A stretch of DNA of 64,000 nucleotides from JAANXG01 sp963731035 (lineage in GTDB: Bacteria; Pseudomonadota; Gammaproteobacteria; Arenicellales; JAANXG01): NCBI GenBank assembly GCA_963731035.1, contig CAVSUY010000017.1, forward strand, positions 186,001-250,000, written 5' to 3'. Positions 36,175-44,916 of this stretch are shown here, piece by piece. The translations under genes were made by a program, and so were the position numbers. The notes under the pieces are model-generated. The model was not told where the DNA came from and ran no database searches. It saw nothing but the letters and a program-made list of their open reading frames with translations. Numbering within the stretch: the first letter of the stretch is position 1; every line of letters begins with the position of its first letter.

Positions 36175-36586
36175 AGAGATCCTTCTAGCCATAGACCTCG
36201 AGGACGAGAACTCCTGGCGCAAGGCGCTGCCCGTCGCCGTGGAGTATGCCAAGACGTTCGAGTCTCGGATTCACGTGATCTCCGTGGTGCCGGAGTTCGG
36301 CATGGTGAGAGAGTATTTCCCGGAAGACTACGAGGAGAAGCTGAAGGAGTCCGTCAAGACGCAGCTCCATCAGTTTACATCGGGGCACATACCCAATGAG
36401 ATCCAGGTTCAGCATATCATCGCTCACGGCGCGATCTATCAGGAGATCATCACGGCGGCCGACAAGGTTAATGCCGACCTGATCATCATGGCGTCTCACC
36501 GGCCGGGGCTCGGCGATTTCCTGTTGGGACCGAACGCCTCCAGGGTCGTACGCCACAGCAGCAAGTCGGTCCTAGTCGTTCGCTAG
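36167..36586 (+). CDS. Universal stress protein (UspA family), TRAP-linked
   Basis: A 139-residue UspA-fold protein starting at ATG 36167 inside the end of the permease gene. The ATP-binding G-x2-G-x9-G-(S/T) region appears as GLGDFLLGPNASRVVRHSSK near the C-terminus, close to the standard form. UspA proteins bound to TRAP operons (TeaD of the ectoine carrier is known) control transport by nucleotide binding. A similar role is inferred here from the overlap. Confidence 0.93.
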   Translation: MYKEILLAIDLEDENSWRKALPVAVEYAKTFESRIHVISVVPEFGMVREYFPEDYEEKLKESVKTQLHQFTSGHIPNEIQVQHIIAHGAIYQEIITAADKVNADLIIMASHRPGLGDFLLGPNASRVVRHSSKSVLVVR

Positions 36587-36735
36587 CCCACCTATCCAAG
36601 ACCGACGCTATTGTCGCAGTATGGCCGACGCTCAATAGAACCTGTCCTGCGCCACGTACAGGAGGTACCGAATGCCGCAGCAGCCATGGATTGCGGGAGC
36701 GCCGAGGAGCCGGGGTCCCGGTGCAATAGGCGCGC

Positions 36736-36753
36736 TGGCCGGCAAGCCGGCCG
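36736..36753. terminator. Hairpin between convergent uspA-like and DUF2237 genes
   Basis: GGCCGG, loop CAAG, CCGGCC. A symmetrical stem without a long T run, placed near the end of both convergent genes, so it may serve either strand. Confidence 0.35.
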
Positions 36754-36762
36754 AAGGGCCGT

Positions 36763-37131
36763 TCAGTTCAAGTCGACGGCATACGGCTTCAGGTCGGACA
36801 GGGACACGGTTTCCAGCGCCCGTTCGTGGGTGCCGCGCAGAAATACACGCGGGGCGGAACCCGCTTCGAGCGCTTCGAGCCAACGGGACGCACACAGGCA
36901 CCATCGATCTCCCGGCCGCAGGCCCGGAAATTCAAACTCCGGACGGGGCGTGGAGAGGTCATTGCCCCGGCTTTTGCTGAATTCCAGGAATTCCCTGGTA
37001 AGCTGAACGCACACGGTATGCGAGCCGATGTCCTCGGCGCAGGTCTCACAGCTGCCTGTGCGCAGAAAACCCGTTAGCGGCTCCATCGAACAGGATTCCA
37101 GCGGTTGGCCCAGCACGTTCAGTGATGTCAT
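36763..37131 (-). CDS. DUF2237 family protein
   Basis: A 122-residue protein with the full DUF2237 pattern: NVLGQPLESCSMEPLTGFLR, GSHTVCVQLTREFLEFS, GNDLSTPRPEFEFPGLRPGD and RWCLCASRWLEAL. Six conserved Cys are seen, two in WCLC. The family is widely conserved, but I know of no proven function. It converges with the UspA-like gene. Confidence 0.95.
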   Translation of the reverse strand: MTSLNVLGQPLESCSMEPLTGFLRTGSCETCAEDIGSHTVCVQLTREFLEFSKSRGNDLSTPRPEFEFPGLRPGDRWCLCASRWLEALEAGSAPRVFLRGTHERALETVSLSDLKPYAVDLN

Positions 37132-37218
37132 CAGAACCGCACTCCACGAGTTTGCCTGAGAAGATTATAACTGCAAAAATGTCTTCCTCCGGGGCTTCAC
37201 ACCGGCCCATTATGTCCC

Positions 37219-38151
37219 TCAGGCGATCTTCGGCCGCCGCAGGGCCGCGCCCCGGCGGATCTGGTCGATGCTGTAGATCAACAGTCCTGCCCAGATGCAG
37301 GTGAACGTCAACGCATCGTTGAATGTGAACGCCTCGCCGAAGGCGAAGACGGCCAGCAGAAACTGCAGGGACGGTGCGATGTACTGGAGAAATCCCACCA
37401 TCGTCAGGGGGATCCGGTTCGCCGCCGACGCGAAAAGCACGAGTGGCAAAGATGTCACCACGCCGGCCATGATCAGGTAGACGCTGAAAGACAGACCGAA
37501 CGAGATGAAGGCGATTTGCCCGGTCACGGCCAGCCAAACGAGCCACAGGAGGGCGGGCGGCGCCAGGATCAGCGTCTCCACGCACAGGCCGGCGATAGGA
37601 TCGGCCTGGATTTTCTTGCGCAAGGTGCCGTACAAGGCGAAGCTCGTCGCCAGAAACAGTGATATCCAGGGGATACGGGAGAATGAAAGCAGTGGTATGG
37701 CAACGCCCAATATTGCGAACAGCAGGGCGAGCTTCTGCAGGGGCCTCAGTCTTTCTCCGTAGAACAGGTAGCCGAACAGGCAGTTGAGCAACGGGCAGAT
37801 GAAATAGCCGAGACTGGCTTCGAGCGCATGCTGGTGGTTGACCGCCCAGATGAATACCAGCCAGTTTGCTGCGATGAGCAGGGAAGTCAGCACCAGTCCC
37901 GAACGTCTTCTGCGGTCCGACAGTGTCAGGCGGAGTATGTGGAGCCGCCGGGTGAAGAACAGGATGCCGAGCAGTATCGCGGCGGACCAGATCACCCGGT
38001 GCGACAGGATCTCTTCAGGCGAGGCTGCCTGAACCAGCTTGAAATAGACGGGAAAGCATCCCCACAGCACAAAGGCCAGTACACCGTGCAGAAACGGGCT
38101 GTGCAAAGGACCTGTACTGTCGCGGTCGGCGGAGACTTCGCTGGGTTTCAC
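37219..38151 (-). CDS. rarD: RarD-type EamA family permease
   Basis: A 310-residue membrane protein with ten predicted helices in two EamA repeats. HGVLAFVLWGCFPVYFKLV and SPEEILSHRVIWSA at the N-terminus, then ANWLVFIWAVNHQHALEASL and FLQYIAPSLQFLLAVF, match RarD closely. The family carries metabolites, with chloramphenicol sensitivity reported for one member; the substrate is uncertain. Confidence 0.94.
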   Translation of the reverse strand: MKPSEVSADRDSTGPLHSPFLHGVLAFVLWGCFPVYFKLVQAASPEEILSHRVIWSAAILLGILFFTRRLHILRLTLSDRRRRSGLVLTSLLIAANWLVFIWAVNHQHALEASLGYFICPLLNCLFGYLFYGERLRPLQKLALLFAILGVAIPLLSFSRIPWISLFLATSFALYGTLRKKIQADPIAGLCVETLILAPPALLWLVWLAVTGQIAFISFGLSFSVYLIMAGVVTSLPLVLFASAANRIPLTMVGFLQYIAPSLQFLLAVFAFGEAFTFNDALTFTCIWAGLLIYSIDQIRRGAALRRPKIA

Positions 38152-38272
38152 CGGTGGTTAATATGCGCACAAGCCGTCGCTGTCCGATCTCCGGCAGACG
38201 ACTGGTCTAGGGGAGGGCGGCTTCTCTCATCTCGCCGCGGCGCGTCGAAGAATCTGCCGCGGCGGCGAGGTG

Positions 38273-38536
38273 CTACCGCTTGCGGGCGGATCTCTTCGGG
38301 TTGATGCGTTCTTCCATCTGGTTGGTGCACTCCTTCAAGTAGGCAAGCACTTCCTTCTTGTTGCCGCGACGGTATCCCGTGATCGGGGAGCCTGGATTGT
38401 GGATGACGTAGCGGTACCAGTCGGCTCCATCCGCCCCTGCGGGTCCGCGGGTCTTCGTCAGCTCAATGACGGTGCATCGCAGCTTTTCCGGTGTGGGTTC
38501 GATATTCGTATCGGTTTTGCTTGCTACATCGTTCAT
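38273..38536 (-). CDS. Small conserved hypothetical protein
   Basis: An 87-residue soluble protein with a compact region TRGPAGADGADWYRYVIHNP, then GSPITGYRRGNKKEVLAYLK, and a basic tail (NPKRSARKR). I recognise no domain; the basic end may contact nucleic acid or be a short degradation signal. It is preceded by about 200 bases with no gene. Confidence 0.6.
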   Translation of the reverse strand: MNDVASKTDTNIEPTPEKLRCTVIELTKTRGPAGADGADWYRYVIHNPGSPITGYRRGNKKEVLAYLKECTNQMEERINPKRSARKR

Positions 38537-38737
38537 AACAATTCCCGGTTGAAGCGTTCCCTTACGTGCACGTCAAACTGCCTGGCTATTTGAGATCGGA
38601 TAGGGGGGTCGCGCGGCTCGCTGACCCCGAAAAACGGAGCCCGAAAAGACGTTTGTGGAGGTGACTGTACGTAAGAATGGCTTGAAAACGAGCCATTATA
38701 CCCCAAATTTCGGCCAAAATCCCACAATGCGCCCCGT

Positions 38738-40648
38738 TCAGCGGGCTTCGTTCCTGGTGGCCAGATCCTGTTCCATTTCCTCCAGCGCGGCCCAGCGTTC
38801 GACGGCCCCGGACAGCTCCTGCTCCCTGGCCGCCAATTCCTTCAATACTGCGCTGTATTCCTCGTAGGGTCGGTTGTAGAAAACCGGATCGTTGGCCTGT
38901 TTCTGCAGGTCGGCGACCTCCTGCTCCAACGCTTCGATCAGGTCCGGAAGCTGCTGGAGCTCCAGCTTGTACTTGTACGATAACTTCCTCGTGCCTTCAC
39001 GTTGCCCGGCTTGCGGCGTCGGCGGAGACTTCTCCGCGGCCGCTTCCTCCCGTTCCCCCAGCCGCCCTCCCTTGGCTTCCCAGTCGCTGTAGCCGCCGAC
39101 ATACTCCTTGATCCGGCCCCCGGGCTCGAATACCAGTACGCTGGTTACGACGTTGTCCAGGAACCGACGATCGTGGCTAACTACGATCAGCGTACCCGGA
39201 TACTCCACCAGCCGATCCTCGAGCACGTCGAGGGTTTCCACGTCGAGATCGTTCGTGGGCTCGTCCAGCACCAGCAGGTTGGTGGCCCTGGTGAACAGCT
39301 TGGCCAGGATAATACGGTTCGTCTCGCCTCCGGACAGCGACTTAACGGGACTCATCGCTCGGCGGGGGCTGAACAGGAATCCCTTGAGGTAGCCGATAAC
39401 GTGGCGCTGTCGGCCGTTGACGGTCACGTATTCCTGACCGTCGCCGACCACGTCGGCGACGGTCTTCTCCGGATCCAACGTGCGTCGGAGTTGGTCGAAA
39501 TAGCCGATCTCCAGCCCGGTTCCGAGCTTGACGGTGCCTTCTTGCGGGGTGATCCTGCCCAGAAGAATGCGCAGCAAGGTGGTCTTGCCCACCCCGTTGT
39601 TGCCGATCAAGCCGATTCGGTCGCCGCGCATGATCTTCAGGGACAAGGCTTCGATCAGAGGTTCGTCGCCGAAGCGATGATGGATGTTGCGGGCCTCTAT
39701 GACCTTGCGCCCGGACTGCTCCGCCTGTTCGACGTGGATCCTGGGGCCGTGCTGTGGGTTGATGCGTCTCGCTCGCTCCTCGCGCATGGTCATGAGGGCG
39801 CGCACGCGGCCCTCGTTTCTGCGCCGCCGGGCCTTCACGCCCCGGCGCACCCATGTTTCTTCCTTGGCCAGCTTCTTGTCGAACTCGCGGTTGTGCACCG
39901 CTTCGGCCTGCAGGGCCTGCTCCTTGCGCCTCAGGTACTGCTGGTAGTTTCCCGGCCAGCTGGTGAGGCGTCCGCGGTCAAGCTCAACGATACGGGTCGC
40001 AAGCGTATCGAGGAATGCGCGGTCATGGGTGATGAACAGAACGCTGCCTTCGAACCGCCTGACCCGTTCCTCCAGCCATTGTATCGAGGTCAGGTCGAGG
40101 TGGTTGGTCGGCTCGTCCAACAGTAGCAGGTCGGGATTGTTCACCAGCGCCCGGGCGAGCCCCACACGCCTGCGCCAGCCGCCGGACAGTTCGCCGAGGC
40201 GCCGATTCGCAGGCAATCCCAGCTCGGTCACGACCGCGGCCACCCGCTGGTCCGCGTTCCATCCCCCTTTCGCTTCGATGCGGCGCTCCAGGTCCTCCAA
40301 TGCCCGGACTTCCGATTTGCTGACCGCCGCCGCGGCCAGCCGCTCGTATTCGTCGATCCATTGACGCAGGCGCCGCAGGCCGCCGGCGACCACCTGTGAG
40401 ACCGTGCAGTCGTGCTCCTCGGGCAGGCTCTGCTCGAGCCGGCTGACGACGATATCCGGAGCCCACCGTATCTCGCCGCGATCAGGCTGTAGATCGCCCG
40501 CCAGGAGCCTCATCATGGAAGTCTTGCCGGTCCCGTTGCGCCCGATCAGGCACACGCGCTCGCCGGCATCCATGGTGAATTCCGCGTCGGCGAGCAGCGG
40601 CTGGTCGCCGAACTCCAGGCAGACCTTGTCGAAGGCGACCAGGTTCAT
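38738..40648 (-). CDS. uup: ABC-F ATPase Uup
   Basis: A 636-residue soluble protein with two ABC domains. The first has Walker A GRNGTGKTS (36-44) and the signature LSGGWRRR; the second has GNNGVGKTT and SLSGGETNR. An ABC-F linker of charged helices joins them, and the C-terminal coiled coil (YKYKLELQQLPDLIEALEQE) is the DNA-binding feature of Uup. Uup acts on the ribosome and in genome stability. Length and order match the E. coli protein well. Confidence 0.95.
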   Translation of the reverse strand: MNLVAFDKVCLEFGDQPLLADAEFTMDAGERVCLIGRNGTGKTSMMRLLAGDLQPDRGEIRWAPDIVVSRLEQSLPEEHDCTVSQVVAGGLRRLRQWIDEYERLAAAAVSKSEVRALEDLERRIEAKGGWNADQRVAAVVTELGLPANRRLGELSGGWRRRVGLARALVNNPDLLLLDEPTNHLDLTSIQWLEERVRRFEGSVLFITHDRAFLDTLATRIVELDRGRLTSWPGNYQQYLRRKEQALQAEAVHNREFDKKLAKEETWVRRGVKARRRRNEGRVRALMTMREERARRINPQHGPRIHVEQAEQSGRKVIEARNIHHRFGDEPLIEALSLKIMRGDRIGLIGNNGVGKTTLLRILLGRITPQEGTVKLGTGLEIGYFDQLRRTLDPEKTVADVVGDGQEYVTVNGRQRHVIGYLKGFLFSPRRAMSPVKSLSGGETNRIILAKLFTRATNLLVLDEPTNDLDVETLDVLEDRLVEYPGTLIVVSHDRRFLDNVVTSVLVFEPGGRIKEYVGGYSDWEAKGGRLGEREEAAAEKSPPTPQAGQREGTRKLSYKYKLELQQLPDLIEALEQEVADLQKQANDPVFYNRPYEEYSAVLKELAAREQELSGAVERWAALEEMEQDLATRNEAR

Positions 40649-40711
40649 CGTAATACTGGGGGTTGGTGGATCGTCAATGCATAAAGGGTGGGGGCGGGCG
40701 GATGCGGTCCG

Positions 40712-41749
40712 TCAGGGTATTACGGACAGCTTCTCGAGCTCTGCTGCATTCGCCTGATACATGGCGTAGTTGTGTTTGACGGCATCGTTGATGTCTTTCT
40801 GAATTCGTGCGGTGTGGAGCTGCTGCGTCACCCATTGGTGTTCCGCCCAGTTACCCTTGCCCGTCATCACCACCTCCATCTCGGCGCTAACGGCGCCGAG
40901 AACCGATCCGATCCCACCGGACAATGCAGGCAGGTCCGTGGCCGAGGGTTCCTTGTCTTTGTATTTTTTCTTCAGCTTATCGAGATGCGCCATCTGTTCC
41001 TTCCGGACTTCGGCTGTCTTGCGCATTACGTCCATGTAATCCTTCATTTGTTGTTCAGTGATCATGCTGTCGGCCGGGGGACTGTAGTGGTCCTTCTCGG
41101 CCCGATCCATCAGGTCCGCATAGCGCTGGATATTCCCGAACATGCCTACCTGGGCAGGTTGCTCCCCGGTCATGGACATCCCCCCTCTGTACGCACCCAT
41201 CAGGCCGCCGTGACCGAACATATAGCCGATGAGCATCATCAGCACGACGGACACCACCAGTGACGATACGTAATGGATGACCCGCTTGTCCTCGGGCACC
41301 TCGAGGTAGGAGGGAATAATCTGGTACAGATAAACCAGGGTGATGATGGACAGGGCGAGCGAAACGATCCATCCAATGTACGGCACGGGCGCCACAATGT
41401 TTCCCGCGTATGCCGGAATTGCAGCCAGCGACAGAGCCGCGAGTCCGCGGTTGAAGTCATGCTTGCCCTTGAACACGCCGGCGAGATAACTGTATATGAA
41501 CGACACGACGGCGATTGCAATGATGGCGAAGACAATCGTCAGCAGCCACCAGCCGAATCCCATGTGGTAGCTTCGGAATACCAGCGACAGGATGCCGGAC
41601 AGCACGGACGAGGCGATGATCAATGGCAGGGTCAGCAATACCGCAGTGTCCTGCCAGCCGCGATTCTCAGCTAGATATGACTGCCAGGTTGCCCGTGGTT
41701 CCAGCAGTCCGCCCTTGATCAGCTCAATGGTCTTGTTGATGTCAAACAT
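40712..41749 (-). CDS. YIP1 family membrane protein
   Basis: A 345-residue protein from the ATG at 41749 (MFDINKTIELIKGGLLEP), with GGAG 6 bases upstream. Residues 30-185 hold about five hydrophobic helices in a Yip1 (DUF1282-like) arrangement; the second half (200-345) is polar and helical with many lysines. The open frame extends to 42064, but that part has no family signal. The function in bacteria is unknown. Confidence 0.85.
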   Translation of the reverse strand: MFDINKTIELIKGGLLEPRATWQSYLAENRGWQDTAVLLTLPLIIASSVLSGILSLVFRSYHMGFGWWLLTIVFAIIAIAVVSFIYSYLAGVFKGKHDFNRGLAALSLAAIPAYAGNIVAPVPYIGWIVSLALSIITLVYLYQIIPSYLEVPEDKRVIHYVSSLVVSVVLMMLIGYMFGHGGLMGAYRGGMSMTGEQPAQVGMFGNIQRYADLMDRAEKDHYSPPADSMITEQQMKDYMDVMRKTAEVRKEQMAHLDKLKKKYKDKEPSATDLPALSGGIGSVLGAVSAEMEVVMTGKGNWAEHQWVTQQLHTARIQKDINDAVKHNYAMYQANAAELEKLSVIP

Positions 41750-42171
41750 GCGATTCTCCAAAGTGCCTCTTTGGCACGATGTTGCTTGAACACACGCGGA
41801 GAGTACCGCCCGTTGGCGCGAACGGGACACGTGTGCGCGGTGCGAGGACACCAGTCGCTTCACTGGCGGCGAACCCGGGACGCGGTGTCCCGTCCGGAAC
41901 GTCGGGAAGCCCCCTTCCAACGCGCTGATGATAACCGGGATGAGGCCCGGGTGCTGCCGTTGTTGTAGTCTTTTCGCGTGTCCGCGGCAGCCCGCTGCCC
42001 ACCCGGTCGTCCGCGCACGACCGCTTGTCGCGCCGAAGACGCCGATCGCACCGGGGCATCGCACGCGGGCCTTTGTTCAGAGGGTCCGAACCTCGATCTG
42101 CGCCAGTCGCACCGGTTCGAAATAGCAGAAGGAGCGAGGCGGGACCTCGGTGCTCTCGGGGCGCCCCTGGA
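41750..42171 (-). other. Gene-free leader upstream of the YIP1 gene
   Basis: 422 bases with only shadow frames, most with an Arg/Pro/Cys-rich composition typical of noncoding GC-rich DNA. It is unusually long for this gene-dense region. A long 5' leader or a small RNA on the minus strand is possible; I see no clear promoter or terminator that would settle it. Confidence 0.5.
41758..41777 (-). promoter_or_regulatory. Two mutually exclusive hairpins over the YIP1 ribosome site
   Basis: On the minus strand GTGCCAAAGAGGCACTTTGG + AG precedes the start. It can fold as GTGCC-AAAGA-GGCAC, leaving the GGAG ribosome site free. It can also fold as CCAAAG-AGGCA-CTTTGG, which pairs the GG of that site. 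The two stems share bases and cannot form together, a possible translational switch. Confidence 0.4.
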
Positions 42172-42582
42172 TCAGGGGACCTGGATGCCTCCGCCGCCGG
42201 GCATTCCGCCGCCCGGCATGCCGCCGCCCGGCATTCCGCCACCGCCGCTGCCCGGCACGTAGATGGAGGACGCCGCTTCGCGCCGCATCTCTTCCAGCTC
42301 TTTGGCGGTCTGATCCACTGCTTCCTGGGCGGCGGCGGCGAACTTCTCCACGGCTTCTGCGAGGGATTCGGCCTCCAACTCGAAGGACAGCGGAATCGTG
42401 CCCATGGGAGTCATCAACTGGGCCTGACCGACGTAAAGTACCCGGCGGTCTGAATCCTCGGAGCCGTCGACCTTGATAGGGATCAGGCGGCGGATACTGC
42501 CCACCCTCCGATCAGTGAGCACCTCCTCCCGGTAGAGTTGATCCACCTGCATTTGCATGTCTTTGCTCTCAACCTTAGCCAT
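42172..42582 (-). CDS. Hypothetical protein with C-terminal MPGGG repeats
   Basis: About 136 residues from the ATG at 42582 (MAKVESKDMQMQVDQLYREE); the frame is open to 42660. A central beta-rich region (RRVLYVGQAQLMTPMGTIPLSFELEAE) is followed by a charged helix (SLAEAVEKFAAAAQEAVDQT) and a glycine-rich tail with three MPGGG units. I do not recognise the family, but it looks like a genuine cytoplasmic protein. It is divergent from mazG. Confidence 0.7.
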   Translation of the reverse strand: MAKVESKDMQMQVDQLYREEVLTDRRVGSIRRLIPIKVDGSEDSDRRVLYVGQAQLMTPMGTIPLSFELEAESLAEAVEKFAAAAQEAVDQTAKELEEMRREAASSIYVPGSGGGGMPGGGMPGGGMPGGGGIQVP

Positions 42583-42726
42583 ATGCGTCCGCATCGATTC
42601 ATCGATAATGGCCGGTAAGGTTAACAAACCGTGTTCCGGCAGTCGAATCAGTTGCGGCAATTCGTGGACGAACCGTTCGATGCTTCCTTAGAATCGGCGG
42701 TTCGAAACGTCTCAAAGACCAGTGCT

Positions 42727-43512
42727 ATGCCTGCCACGATTGATGACCTCCTCCGCATCATGGCCGACCTCAGGGATCCGAACGGCGGATGCCCGTGGGA
42801 CCTGAAGCAGGATTTCGAAACCATCGCCCCCTACACGATAGAGGAGGCCTACGAAGTCAGCGACGCCATACAGCGCGGTGACATGGAGGACTTGCGCGAG
42901 GAGCTCGGTGACCTTCTGCTGCAGGTGGTGTACCACGCCCAGATGGCGGGGGAGGCCGGATCGTTTGCCTTCGACGACGTGGTGGCGGCGATCTGCAGCA
43001 AGATGGTCGAACGCCATCCGCACGTTTTCGACCGAAAGCGGGACGTCAGTGAGGCGGAGCTGCGCGACGTGTGGGAATCCCGGAAAGAAGACGAGCGGCG
43101 CCGCAAGAAAGAGGACGGCGCCCTGGACGGTGTGGCCCTGGCCTTGCCCGCCCTGATGCGGGCGCAGAAGCTCATCAAGCGCGCCGCTCGCAAGGGGTTT
43201 CATTGGGGTTCAGTGGCGGATGCGCTTGCGAAGTGCCGGGAAGAGTTGGATGAGTTTCGGCATGCTGCGGACCAGGAAGAAGGCCACGGGCGCCTGGAGG
43301 AAGAGCTCGGTGACGCGTTGTTCGCCTGCGTCGGCTTGGCCGCGCAGTGCCGCCTGGACGCGGAGGAAGCCCTTCGGCTCGCCAACGCGAGGTTCGAGGA
43401 ACGATTCCGGCGGGTGGAGAAGGCACTCGAGGATCAGGAGCGTGACATGGACGCAGTGCCGGCACCGGATCTGCTGCAACTGTGGAACCGATGCAAGACC
43501 CATGACGGCTGA
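42727..43512 (+). CDS. mazG: Nucleoside triphosphate pyrophosphohydrolase MazG
   Basis: A 261-residue two-domain protein from the ATG at 42727. Domain 1 has CPWDLKQDFETIAPYTIEEA and the metal-binding EELGDLLLQVVYHAQMA; domain 2 repeats the pattern in EELDEF and EEELGDALFACVGLA, both as in E. coli MazG. It hydrolyses NTPs (including damaged ones) to NMP and PPi. It is 9 bases upstream of the zinc-ribbon gene. Confidence 0.96.
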   Translation: MPATIDDLLRIMADLRDPNGGCPWDLKQDFETIAPYTIEEAYEVSDAIQRGDMEDLREELGDLLLQVVYHAQMAGEAGSFAFDDVVAAICSKMVERHPHVFDRKRDVSEAELRDVWESRKEDERRRKKEDGALDGVALALPALMRAQKLIKRAARKGFHWGSVADALAKCREELDEFRHAADQEEGHGRLEEELGDALFACVGLAAQCRLDAEEALRLANARFEERFRRVEKALEDQERDMDAVPAPDLLQLWNRCKTHDG

Positions 43513-43521
43513 GGTGCACCG

Positions 43522-43923
43522 GTGGTAACCCGGGATCCCGGTCCCCTGCGATGCTGGAGATGCGGCGCGGACCTCAAGGCGGTCCCCGTGCCGTTTTCCC
43601 GCTTTGCGGAGTGCCCGGCCTGCAAGGTCGATCTCCACGTTTGCCGGATGTGCAGGCACTACAACCCGCGATACGTGGGGCACTGCGATCACGAGTTCGC
43701 CGACAAGGTTCTGATGAAGGAGAAGTCCAATTTCTGCAGCCATTTGAAGCCGGATCCCGGCGCCTTCACCGGCGCCGTCGATACTGGAAAGGCGCGTGCC
43801 CAGGAGGAACTGGAGTCGCTGTTCGGGGCCGGTGGCGAGTCGGCCGCCCAGGCGGCTGAAGACGCGCCCGAGTCGGACGCCGAGGCAGCTAAGAAGAAGC
43901 TGGACGACCTGTTTGGGGATTAA
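43522..43923 (+). CDS. Zinc-ribbon hypothetical protein
   Basis: A 133-residue protein starting at GTG 43522. It has Cys pairs at CWRC, CPAC and CRMC, then further Cys in GHCDH and FCSH, likely to bind two zinc ions. The second half is acidic and Ala/Glu-rich (AAEDAPESDAEAAKKKLDDL). I recognise no named family. Its position after mazG suggests co-transcription. Confidence 0.8.
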   Translation: MVTRDPGPLRCWRCGADLKAVPVPFSRFAECPACKVDLHVCRMCRHYNPRYVGHCDHEFADKVLMKEKSNFCSHLKPDPGAFTGAVDTGKARAQEELESLFGAGGESAAQAAEDAPESDAEAAKKKLDDLFGD

Positions 43924-43939
43924 CCGAAGGGATCTTAAA

Positions 43940-44026
43940 GGAATCGCGGCTGAAGCCGCTCCTACAGTCGGGGGATCGGCACTGAGGTCTGCTACGGATT
44001 GTAGGAGCGGCTTCAGCCGCGATCCC
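43940..44026. repeat. Paired REP-like palindrome (copy D)
   Basis: GAATCGCGGCTGAAGCCGCT + CCTACAG at 43940 and the inverse GGATTGTAGGAGCGGCTTCA + GCCGCGATCC at 43996, about 30 bases apart. It lies between convergent genes, as do copies A and C, with the same stem sequence. Confidence 0.82.
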
Positions 44027-44034
44027 GCGGGCCC

Positions 44035-44916
44035 TCAGCCGCGATCGCCCAGCAGATCGATGATCTTCGGCACCGGCAGCCCCTCTCCCCCCTCGTCGCT
44101 CAGCCGCTGAAACAGATCCCTGATGGCGGCGGCGCTGGTCGCGGGTGAGTGATGTTCGTTTGCCATGTCGGTGTAATAGGTCATGTCCTTTCTGCAGTTG
44201 CCGATGGTGAACAGGAACCCGGCTTCGTCCCCTTCCGTGATATATGGCGTCAGCCGCTTGAGGGCGACGCTGTCGCCGCCGCCCGTTCTCAACACCTCCA
44301 GAAAGGTCGCCATGTCGACATTGGTCCTGTTGGCACAGACGACGGCTTCCGCGAGCAGCGCGCAGTTGCCCAGCGAGATGAAATTATGCAGCAGCTTCAG
44401 CGCGTGGCCCGTGCCCACAGGCCCGGCATGGAAGATGTTCTCGGCGAAAGTGCTCAACAAAGGTCGCAGCGCATCAAGGAGGGATGAATCGCCGCCGGCC
44501 AGCAGGTTCAGCCTGCCTTCCTCGGCCTCTTTGGGGGTCCGCGTCATGGGGATATCGAGGTACGCGGCCCCTTTCTCCTTGATTGCATGGTGTACCCGGG
44601 ACGTGGTTCCCGGTTCGATAGTGGACAGGTCGACGACAATCTGGCCGGGTTGGATGGCGGCGGCAACTCCCTGCTCCCCTAAAATCACCTCTTCCACCTG
44701 GGGCGAGCCGGTGACGCATACCAGCACGACGTCGCTGTACCGCACCAGCCCTTCGATATCCTCCACCTCGACGGCGCCGCGCTCTGCGAGATCGTCGGTG
44801 GGACTGTTTCCAGGATGGGCGAGGTAGGCGAGATGATAGCCCCCCTTCAGTATGTTTTTAGCGACGCCGTGGCCCATTCGTCCGGCGCCGATCAAACCTG
44901 TTTTCTCAATGTTCAT
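44035..44916 (-). CDS. Beta-hydroxyacid (3-hydroxyisobutyrate-type) dehydrogenase
   Basis: A 293-residue protein from the ATG at 44916; its start overlaps the end of the radical SAM gene by 11 bases. It has GLIGAGRMGHGVAKNIL (8-24), VVLVCVTGSPQVEEVI, DLSTIEPGTTS, DIPMTRTPKEAEEG and the catalytic lysine in GHALKLLHNF. It oxidises a beta-hydroxyacid with NAD(P), such as 3-hydroxyisobutyrate or tartronate semialdehyde (reverse). The substrate is unknown. Confidence 0.93.
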   Translation of the reverse strand: MNIEKTGLIGAGRMGHGVAKNILKGGYHLAYLAHPGNSPTDDLAERGAVEVEDIEGLVRYSDVVLVCVTGSPQVEEVILGEQGVAAAIQPGQIVVDLSTIEPGTTSRVHHAIKEKGAAYLDIPMTRTPKEAEEGRLNLLAGGDSSLLDALRPLLSTFAENIFHAGPVGTGHALKLLHNFISLGNCALLAEAVVCANRTNVDMATFLEVLRTGGGDSVALKRLTPYITEGDEAGFLFTIGNCRKDMTYYTDMANEHHSPATSAAAIRDLFQRLSDEGGEGLPVPKIIDLLGDRG

